From positions 17,338,501-17,402,500 of the forward strand of contig NC_091255.1 in the NCBI RefSeq assembly GCF_042477335.2: 64,000 bases of DNA. The letters run 5' to 3'. Positions 55,651 to 64,000 of the stretch are shown piece after piece. Both the position numbers and the translations under genes were made by a program. The stretch comes from Ovis canadensis. Its lineage: Eukaryota > Chordata > Mammalia > Artiodactyla > Bovidae. Position 1 is the stretch's first letter; the number at the start of each line of letters is the position of its first letter. The notes under the pieces are model-generated. The model did not search any database and was not told where the DNA came from. It saw only the letters and a list, made by a program, of their open reading frames with translations.

Positions 55651-56213
55651 TCAGTTCAGTTCAGCTCAGTCGTGCCTGACTCTTTGCGACCCCATGACCC
55701 AAAGCACGCTAGGCCTTCCTGTCCATCACCAATAGTCGGAGTCTACTCAAACCCAAGTCCAATAAGTTGGTGATGCCATCCAACCATCTCATCCTCTGTC
55801 ATCCCCTTCTCCTCCTATCCTCAACCTTTCCCAGCATCAGGGTCTTTTCAAATGAGCCAGCTCTTTGCATCAGGTGGCCAAAGTATTGGAGTTTCTGCTT
55901 CAACATCAGTCCGTCCAGTGAACACCCAGGACTGATCTCCTTCAGAATGGACTGACTGGATCTCCTCGCAGTCAGAGTCCTCTCCAACACCACAGTTCAA
56001 AAGCATCAATTCTTCAGCACTCAGATTTCTTCATAATCCAACTCTCACAACCATACATGACTACTAGAAAAACCATAGCCTTGACTAAATGGACCTTTAT
56101 GGACAAAGTAATGTCTCTGCTTTTTAATATGCTGTCTAGGTTGGCCATAACTTTCCTTCTAAGGAGTAAGCATCTTTTAATTTCATGGCTGCAATCACCG
56201 TCTGCAGTGATTT
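55651..56213 (-). mobile_element. BovB 3' fragment, inserted at the tail of another BovB
   Basis: Antisense BovB from the 3' repeat (TCAGTTCAGTTCAGCTCAGTC) to the CACCGTCTGCAGTGATTTT region, where a second BovB 3' end (CAGTTCAGTTCAGTCACTCAG) begins. The position suggests insertion into the ACTGAA-type tail of the neighbour. Confidence 0.8.
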
Positions 56214-58803
56214 TCAGTTCAGTTCAGTCACTCAGTCATGTCCGAACCTTTGCGACCCCATGAATTGCAGCACGCCAGGCTTCCCTGTCCATCTCCAACT
56301 CCCGGAGTTCACCCAGACTCACGTCCATCGAGTCGATGATACCATCCAGCCATCTCATCCTCTGTCATCCCCTTCTCCTCCTGCCCCCAATCGCTCCCAG
56401 CATCAGAGTCTTTTCCAATGAGTCAACTCTTTGCATGAGGTGGCCAAAGTACTGGAGTTTCAGCTTTAGCATCATTCCTTCCAAAGAAATCCCAGGACCG
56501 ATCTCCTTCAGAATGGACTGGTTGGATCTCCTTGCAGTCCAAGGGACTCTCAAGAGTCTTCTCCAAAACCATCATTCAAAAGCAACAATTTTTCAGCACT
56601 CAGCTTTCTTCACAGTCCAAATCTCACATCCATACATGACCGCTGGAAAAAATCATAGCCTTGACTAAACGGACCTTTGTTGGCAAAGTAATGTCTCTGC
56701 TTTTGACTGTGCCATCTAGGTTGGTCATAACTTTCCTTCCAAGGAGTAAGAGTCTTTTAATTTCATGGCTGCAGTCACCATCTGCAGTGATTTTGGAGCC
56801 CAGAGAAGTAAAGCCTGACACTGTTTCCCCTGTTTCCCCACCTATTTCCCATGAAGTAATGGGACCAGATGCCATGATCTTCGTTTTCTGTTGAGCTTTA
56901 AGCCAACTTTTTCACTCTCCTCTTTCACTTTCATCAAGAGGATTTTTAGTTCCTCTTCACTTTCTGCCACAAGGGTGGTGTCATCTGCATATCTGAGGTT
57001 ATTGATATTTCTCCCAGCAATCTTGATTCCAGCTTGTGCTTCTTCCAGCCCAGCGTTTCTCATGATGTACTCTGCATATAAGTTAAATAAGCAGAGTGAC
57101 AATATACAGCCTTGATATACTCCTTTTCCTATTTGGAACCAGTCTGTTGTTCCATGTCCAGTTCTAACTGTTGCTTCCTGACCTGCATATAGGTTTTTCA
57201 AGAGGCAGGTCAGGTAGTCTGGTATTCCCATCTCTTTAAGAATTTTCCACAGTGTATTGTGATCCACACAGTCAAAGGCTTTGGCATAGTCCATAAAGCA
57301 GAAATAGATGTTTTTCTGGAACTCTCTTGCTTTTTCCATGATCCAGCAGATATTGGCAATTTGATCTCTGGTTCTTCTGCCTTTTCTAAAACCAGCTTGA
57401 ACATCAGGAAGTTCATGGTTCACGTATTGCTGAAGCCTGGCTTGGAGAATTTTGAGCATTACTTTATTAGCATGTGAGGTAAGTGCAATTGTGCGGTAGT
57501 TTGAGCATTCTTTGGCATTGCCTTTCTTTGGGATTGGAATGAAAACTGACCCTTTCCAGTCCTATGTCCAGTGCTGAGTTTTCCAAATTTGTTGGCATAT
57601 TGAGTGCAGCAATTTCACAGCATCATCTTTTAGGATTTGAAATAGCTCAACTGGAATTCCATCACCTCCACTAGCTTTGTTCATAGTGATGCTTTCCAAG
57701 ACCCACTTGACTTCACATTCCAGGATGTCTGGCTCTAGGTGAGTGTGAGTGATCACATCATGATTATCTGGGTCGTGAAGATCTTTTTCGTACAGTTCTT
57801 CTGTGTATTCTTGCCACCTCTTCTTAATATCTTCTGCTTCTGTTAGGTCCATACCATTTCTGTCCTTTATTGAGCCCATCTTCGCCATTTAATATCACGG
57901 CAATCCAAGTCTATGCCCCCACCAGTAATGCTGAAGAAGCTGAAGTTGAATGGTTCTATGAAGACCTACAAGACCTTTTGGAACTAACACCCCCAAAAGA
58001 TGTCCTTTTCATTATAGAGGACTGAAATGTGAAAGTAGGAAGTCAAGAAACACCTGGAGTAACAGGCAAATTTGGCCTTGGAGTACAGAATAAGGCAGAG
58101 CAAAGGCTAATAGAGCTCTGCCAAGAGAATGCACTGATCATAGCAAACACCCTCTTCCAACAATACAAGAGAAGATTCAACACATGGACATCACCAGTTG
58201 GTCAATACCGAAATCAGATTGATCATATTCTTTGCAGCCAAAGATGGAGAAGCTCTATACAATCAGCAAAAACAAGACCAGGAGCTGACTGTGGCTCAGA
58301 TCATGAACTCCTTATTGCCAAATTCAGGCTGAAATTGAAGAAAGTAGGAAAAACCACTAGACCATCCAGGTATGACCTAAGTCAAATCCCTTATGACTAT
58401 GCAGTGGAAGTGAGAAATAGATTTAAGGGACTAGATCTGATAGACAGAGTGCCTGATGCACTATGGACAGAGGTTTGTGACAATGTACAGGAGACAGGAA
58501 TCAAGACCATCCCCAAGAAAAAGAAATGCAAAAAAGCAAAATGGCTGTCTGAGGAGGCCTTACAAATAGCTGTGAAAGAAGAGAAGCAGAAAGCAAAGGA
58601 GAAAAGGAAAGATATAGACATTTGAGTGCAGAGTTCCAAAGAAGAGCAAGGAGAGATAAGGAAGTTCTCCTCAGTGATCAATGCAAAGAAATAGAGGAAA
58701 ACAATAGAATGAGAAAGACTAGAGATCTCTTCAAGAAAATTAGAGATACCACAGGAACATTTCATGTAAAAATGGGCTCAATAAAGGATAGAAATGGTAT
58801 GGA
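56214..58803 (-). mobile_element. BovB with inverted 5' end (twin-primed structure)
   Basis: Bases 56214-57886 are antisense BovB from the 3' end through RT; the minus strand has QAGFRKGRRTRDQIANI, GVYQGCILSLCLFN, the catalytic RYADDTTLVAES and an N-terminal part of the RT. At 57887 the strand flips: 57887-58803 is sense sequence holding the endonuclease end (GSDHELLIAKF, LSQIPYDYAVEV, TIPKKKKCKKAKWLSEEALQIA). Both arms include the AAGATGGGCTCAATAAAGGA stretch, so they overlap by about 50 bp. The outer flanks share TTGAAT (55645-55650 and 58804-58809). The endonuclease GDWN motif is changed and interrupted. Confidence 0.85.
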
Positions 58804-58845
58804 TTGAATGCACCAACCAAAAAGACTTAGACTGGCTCAGTACAT

Positions 58846-59041
58846 GAAATATGTGCATGGATGCACTTCCACTTATCACATCATTCTACTTAAGCTCACA
58901 AATTGTATGTAATTATTTTATATTGTTAGGTTAATCATGTTTCCATTCTAGTTTGCAATTATAATTACCTTTTGCTTTTTGTGTGGCTATTGATTATGAA
59001 AACAGATAAACATCTTTTACTATTGTGATTATATAACTATT
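58846..59041. other. Short AT-rich interval
   Basis: About 200 bases with no gene or recognised repeat, between the L1 fragment end and the next BovB. Confidence 0.4.
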
Positions 59042-59052
59042 ATTCATTTAAT

Positions 59053-61515
59053 GAATAAAAGTTACCAAAAAAGGTGGCCTTTTCATCATAGGGGACTGGA
59101 ATGCAAAAGTAGGAAGTCAAGAGATACCTGGAGTAACAGCCAAGTTTGGCCTTGGAGCTCAAAATGAAGCAGCGAAAAACCTAACAGTTTTGCCAAGAGA
59201 ACACACTGGAGATAGCAAATACCCATTCTAACAATGCAAGAGAAGACTCTACACGTGGACATTACCAGATGGTCAATACCAAATTAAGACTAATTAATTT
59301 TTTGCAGTGAAAGATGAAGAAGCTCTATACAGTCAGCAAAAAGAAGACCGAGAGCTGACTGGCTCAGATCATGAACTCCTTATTGAAAAATTCAGTCTAA
59401 TATTGAAGAAAGTAGGGAAAACCACTAGGCCACTCAGGTATGACCTAAATAAAATCCCATATGATTATATAGTGAAAGTGATAAATAGATTTAAGGGACT
59501 AGATTTGATAGACAGAGTTCCCGAAGAACTCTGGACTGAGGTTCATGACATTGAACAGGAGGTGGTGGTCAAAGCCTTCCCCAGGAAGAAGAAATGCAAA
59601 AAGGCAAAATTTGAAAGGCCTGTCTAAGGAGGCCTTTCAAATAGCTGAGAAAAGAAGAGAAGCAAAGGCAAAGGAGAAAAGGAAAGATGTACCCATCTGA
59701 TGTAGAGTTCCAAAGAATAGCAAGGAGAGATAAGAAAGCCTTCCTAAGAGATCAGTGAAAAGGAATAGAGGAAAACAATAGAATGGGTAAGACTAGAGAT
59801 ATCTTCAAGAAAATTAGACATACCAAGGGAACATTTCATGCAAAGATGGGCACAATAAAGGACAGAAATGGTATGGACCTAACAGAAGAAGAAGAGATTA
59901 AGAAAAGTGGGCAGAATACACAGAAGAACTATACAAAAAAGATCTTCACAACACAGATAACAAAGATGGTCTGATCACTCAGCTAGAGCCAGGCATCTTG
60001 GAATGCAAAAGGCCTAAGGAAGCCTTAGGATGCTTCAAATGGGCCTTAGGAAGCATCACTATGAAAAAGCTAGTGGAGGTGGTGGGATTCCAGTTGAGCT
60101 ATTTCAAATCCTAAAAGATGATGCTGTTGAAGTGCTGCACTCTATATGCCCGCAAATTTGGAAAACTCAGCAGTGGCCACAGGACTGGAAAATGTCCATT
60201 TTCATTCCAATCCCAAAGAAAGGTAGGGCCAAAGAATGTTCACCTACCACACAATTGCAGTCATCTCACATGCTAGCAAAGTAATGCTCAAAATTCTCCA
60301 AGCCAGGCTTCAACTGTATGAGAACAGAGAACTTCCAGATGTTCAAGCTGGATTTAGAAAAGGCAGAGGAACCAGAGATCAAATTGCCAACATCTGTTGG
60401 ATCATAGTAAAGGCAAAAGAGTTCCAGAAAAACATCTACTTCTGCTTTACTGATTATACGAAAGCCTTTGACTGTGTGGATCACAATAAACTGTTGAAAA
60501 TTCTTCAAGACATAAGAATACCAGATCACATTGCCTGCCTTCTGAAAAACCTGTATACAGGTCAAGAAGCAATAGTTAGAACCAAACATGAAACAATGGA
60601 CTGGTTCCAAATTGGGAAAGCAGTATGTCAAGGCTGTATATTGTCACACTGCTTATTTAACTCCGTGCAGAGTACATCATGAGAAATGCTGGACTGAATG
60701 AAGCACAGGCTGAGTTCAAGATTGTCAGGAGAAATATTAATAACCTCAGATATGCAGAAGACCCCACCTTTATGGCAGAAAGTGAAGAGGAAATAATGAG
60801 CCTCTTGATGAAAATGAAAGAGGAGAGTGAGAAAGTTGGCTTAAAACTCGACATTCAAAAACAAAGGTCATGGCATCCTGTCCCATCACTTCATAGCAAA
60901 TAAATGGGGAAACAATGGAAGTAGTAAAAGACTTTATTTTCTTGAGCTCCAAAATCACTGCAGCCATGAAATTAAAAGACGCTTGCTCCTTGGAAGAAAA
61001 TCTATGGCCAACCTAGATAGCATATTAAAAAGCAGAGACATTACTTTGTCAGCAATTGTCTGTATAGTTGAAGCTATGGTTTTTCCAGTAGTCATGTATG
61101 AATGTGAGAGTTGGACCATAAAGAAGGCTGAGCTCCAAAGAATTGATATTTTCCAACTGTGGTGTTGGAGAAGATTCTTGAGAGTCTCTTGGGCTGCAAG
61201 GAGATCAAGTCAGCCAATCCTAAAGGGAATCAGTCCTAAATATTCATTGGAGGTAGTGATGCTGAAGCTGAAGCTCCAATACTTTGGCCATTTGATGCGA
61301 AGAGCTGATTCATTGGAAAAGACCCTGATGCTGGGGAAGATGAAGGCAGGAGGAGAAGGGGACGACAGAGGATGAGATGGTTGGATGGCATCACCAACTC
61401 AATGCATGTGAGTTTTAGCAGGATCCAGGAGCTGGTGATGGACAGGGAAGCCTGGTGTGCTGTGGTCAGTGAAGTCCCAGAGAGTCAGACACCACCGAGT
61501 GACTGAACTGAACTG
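59053..61515 (+). mobile_element. BovB, nearly full coding span, decayed
   Basis: Sense BovB flanked by perfect 11-bp TSDs ATTCATTTAAT (59042-59052 and 61516-61526). It starts in the endonuclease domain (CTTTTCATCATAGGGGACTGG = LFIIGDWN-type motif) and keeps GSDHELLIEKF, KTTRPLRYDLNKIPYDY, then RT pieces DVQAGFRKGRGTRDQIANICWI, CVDHNKLLKILQ, QGCILSHCLFN. The RT box reads RYAEDPTFMAES, so the first catalytic Asp of YADD is Glu. The C-terminal CESWTIKKAELQRID and ILSPKYSLE regions are readable at 60983-61375. Several frameshifts, including about 59640, 60060 and 60230. Confidence 0.9.
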
Positions 61516-61619
61516 ATTCATTTAATACTGTTGTATCATGATTGATCAACAGAAGATAATAGAATTCTGTATCATTAAAACTACCATTTAAAAGAAAAAT
61601 CTACAATCACTACTTTTTT

Positions 61620-62020
61620 TTGAAGATTATGTCTTTATTTTTTTTTTAATTTTTATTTTTACTTTATTTTGCTTTACAATACTGTATTGGTTTTGCCATA
61701 CATTGACATGAATCAGCCACAGGTGTACATGAGGTCCCAATCCTGAACCTCCTCACCCCATATCATCTCTCTGAATCATCCCCGTGCACCAGCCCCAAGC
61801 ATCCTGTATCCTGTATCGAACATAGACTGGTGATTTGTTTCTTTTTTTTTTTATTTTTTTATTTGTTTTTAATTTTAAAATCTTTAATTCTTACATGCGT
61901 TCCCAAACATGACCCCCCCTCCCACCTCCCTCCCCACAACATCTCTCTGGGTCATCCCCATGCACCAGCCCCAAGCATGCTGCACCCTACGTCAGACATG
62001 GACATCAACATAGAGAATTA
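61620..62020 (-). mobile_element. Two L1 3' ends in a row, antisense
   Basis: First: 61620 to about 61840 (TTTACAATACTGTATTGG, ACATGAATCAGCCACAGG, CACCAGCCCCAAGCATCC). Second: about 61845-62020, opening with a T-rich run and then AAAATCTTTAATTCTTACATGCG, CACCAGCCCCAAGCATGCTGC. Each begins with its own tail-derived T-run, so they are separate insertions of different L1 subtypes. Confidence 0.8.
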
Positions 62021-62730
62021 ATTCCTTGGCTGTAATACATCATCTGGATTCAGTTATACTCTATTTTCTTTCTACATGAAATACCTATTTTTCCTGCAGT
62101 TCATTATGTATAATTTCTTCTCTTTTTAATTAAATTTGAATATATGTCAATTATTATTTTTTACATTAAGTACTATTCTTGACTCCAGTCAAGATATATA
62201 ACCTTATGTTCTATCTCATAATCATGTCAGTACATGATATCAGTACAATTTTTCATACTTCTAAAAATCCTTATAAATTCTACCTTTATTATTTGCAAAA
62301 GCAAAATTAAATCTATTTCTTTAATTATCTGTATCAAAACTAAGGCAGTGTGTATATATTTACTTCAAGATGAGGTAATCAGTATAGGTTGGGCTTACCC
62401 TTCTAATTTTTAATTGTATAATCTACTTGTTTGAAACAACTTACTATAATGTTTAAAACTTACCATAATCTTTAATTTTGCCTGTTTTTTCTATCAAAAT
62501 ATTTTATGTCATTTTTCCTGTTTTATACCAAATTAGAATAACTTTTGCAATTATATATTTAAATGTTTAGTGATGCCAGGCACAATTAAATGGGCTAAAT
62601 CATAGTCATTTAAAATAAAATGTTTTTTCTTGATTTTAATAGAACTATGAGCTCATTCTGAAAAAAAATAAAAGATGTAGCAACAGAATTAAAATGTTTT
62701 GTAATCCAGAGGAAAATATCTTGGTGGTTT
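62021..62730. other. AT-rich interval, nothing recognised
   Basis: No gene, RNA gene or identifiable repeat. Confidence 0.4.
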
Positions 62731-62732
62731 TC

Positions 62733-62996
62733 TTTTTAAAAATTATTTTATTTATTGTAATTGGAGGCTAATTAGTTTACAATATTGTGGTGGTTTTTGC
62801 CGTACGTCGATATGAATCAGCCACAGGTGTACATGTGTCCCCCCGTCCCGAACCCCCCTCCCACATCTCTCCCTATCCCATCCCTCTGGGTTGCCCCAGT
62901 GCACCGGCTTTGAGTGTCTTGTTTCATGCATCAAACTTGGACTAGTCATTGATTTCACATATGGTACTATACCTGTTTCAATGCTATTCTCTTTAC
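62733..62996 (-). mobile_element. L1 3' end, antisense
   Basis: TTGGAGGCTAATTAGTTTAC, ATATGAATCAGCCACAGG, CCCCTCCCACATCTCTCC, then TTGGACTAGTCATTGATTTC and TTCAATGCTATTCTC. 5'-truncated. Confidence 0.88.
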
Positions 62997-63007
62997 AATC
63001 ACTTTTT

Positions 63008-63337
63008 TTTTTTTTTGACATTTAATGCTACTTTTTTTAACCTGGATGTTTAAATTGTGTTATTGAACAAACTGCTTTACAGATAGTTGGTAAACCAATA
63101 CAGAACTGTTTAAGTTCTGTTTGATTTTAGAGACCTCGATCTAACATTTCTAAGAATCCATCAGAACTGGCAAAGAAGGTATGTGCTTGTATATATTTAC
63201 ACATAAATTTATCTTAATCACCAGAATAGAATATATTTATCAACAAGAAGAATGTAAAAATGTGAAACAATGGTTGTATCATGAATACATAAAGGAAACA
63301 TTTAAATAAAGAATTATGTGAATAGTAAAAAAAAAAA
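63008..63337 (+). pseudogene. Polyadenylated retrocopy containing an intron-exon-intron stretch
   Basis: A roughly 330-bp insert ends with AATAAA (63305-63310), then a 12-14 base A-run. It is flanked by 11-bp duplications AATCACTTTTT (62997-63007 and 63338-63348), the signature of L1-mediated retroposition. Inside is an apparent splice acceptor TTTGATTTTAG (63121-63131), an about 47-base open exon-like stretch that could encode PRSNISKNPSELAKK, and a donor GTATGT (63179-63184). A transcript retaining intron sequence, perhaps ending at an intronic poly(A) site, is the simplest source. The parent gene was not recognised. Confidence 0.6.
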
Positions 63338-63348
63338 AATCACTTTTT

Positions 63349-64000
63349 AAAATCCGGATGCACATTAGAAACACTTCCTCCCTCCCCCGCGTCCCTCCTC
63401 GCCCAAGCTCTAGGTGCGATTCTAATAAGCAGACTTGTTTGAAAACAGCTAGACTGTATGATGATCTTTTACTTTGATCTAGCTTGTTTCTCTTTTTCTA
63501 TTTCATGTTCGGTGTTCTCATTTCATTCAGTTCATAATGCCCAATTTCTCTGTCTCTTTTTTGGTTGTTCTTTCTCAGGCCTTTATCAAGTGTAGTAGAA
63601 AAGTTTGTGTGTGTGTGTAGTATGTATAATATTATTAAAAAATATTTTAGAAAACATGAATTTTTGCATATCTAAATATTTATGACACTTGGTTCCACTT
63701 GCAGGACTAAGTATGAATAGAATGCTAGACTTCTAATTTACATTTACTTAAAACTTTGAGATAGTTCCATTTATTCTGACATCTAGCATTACTGCTAAAA
63801 GTCTAGAAAGCTTATTATTTTAGTGATTTTTTAAAAAAAAGATTGAACGAGGCTTGAAACTCCTAATCCAATTCTGAGAATATAAACAACTACTATGTTG
63901 TGAAAAAAAAAAAAACCAGGAAATTAACATGTATTAGTAACTAGAGATTTTGTTCAAATTTCACAAAAGTTTATGCTAGTGTCCATTATTTGTTTTCATA
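63349..64000. other. Right edge, no gene seen
   Basis: Bases 63349 to about 63455 (GGATGCACATTAGAAACAC .. GATTCTAATAAGCAG .. TTTGAAAACAGC) may be a worn MER5-like element. The rest is AT-rich with a short TG run at 63608-63620. No coding evidence. Confidence 0.35.

Noticed and set aside
1-64000. A novel multi-gene system (defence, biosynthetic or mobile)
   Set aside because: Apart from the three OR exons and retrotransposon remnants, no conserved coding cluster, operon-like layout or unfamiliar repeated coding pattern was found on either strand.

Overview
The window looks like nuclear DNA of a ruminant, most likely a bovid (cattle, sheep, goat or a close relative). The evidence is its repeat content: BovB (RTE) LINEs, BovB- and tRNA-Glu-derived SINEs of the Bov-tA/Bov-A type, and young ruminant L1 copies. 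The only host genes visible are class II olfactory receptors of the OR4D1/OR4D2 type, which in human sit side by side on 17q22. Nothing bacterial, viral-genomic or CRISPR-like is present.

The backbone is a set of related segments ('units'), each an OR coding exon with several kb of 5' flank. Unit 0 (1-962) is an inverted partial copy of the 5' flank only; its gene should lie left of the window on the minus strand. Unit 1 (about 4880-12000, +) carries the one intact gene (8583-9518, OR4D1-like). Unit 2 (about 14780-30790, +) carries an OR4D2-like pseudogene (29850-30790) and is swollen by a solo ERV2-type LTR and a nested L1/BovB block. Unit 3 (about 35860-55290, +) carries a nearly intact OR4D gene with a one-base deletion near its start (40826-41760); its 3' flank is split by a full-length antisense L1. 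All three in-window genes share a splice acceptor just upstream of the ATG and a CAG|GTGRG donor-like site 1.2-1.8 kb further upstream, so a shared non-coding first exon is likely.

Most of the rest is retrotransposon, with readable insertion history. L1 A (16704-26378) holds another L1 (13-bp target-site duplication, TSD) and a BovB in its tail. L1 C (43915-54705) holds an ORF2-less L1 with complete ends (14-bp TSD). A BovB sits inside an opposite BovB (10-bp TSD). A BovB at 56214-58803 has the inverted 5' end expected of twin priming. Because units 0-3 are paralogues, each often acts as an 'empty site' for the other's insertions, which lets many insertions be ordered in time. The last 2.5 kb is AT-rich, with L1 3' ends and a short polyadenylated retrocopy that still contains a splice acceptor and donor.

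I found no convincing new multi-gene system. The best leads are the OR mosaic (conversion) tract, the ORF2-less L1, the tandem L1-L1 insertion under one TSD, and the intron-retaining retrocopy. All alignments were done by eye.
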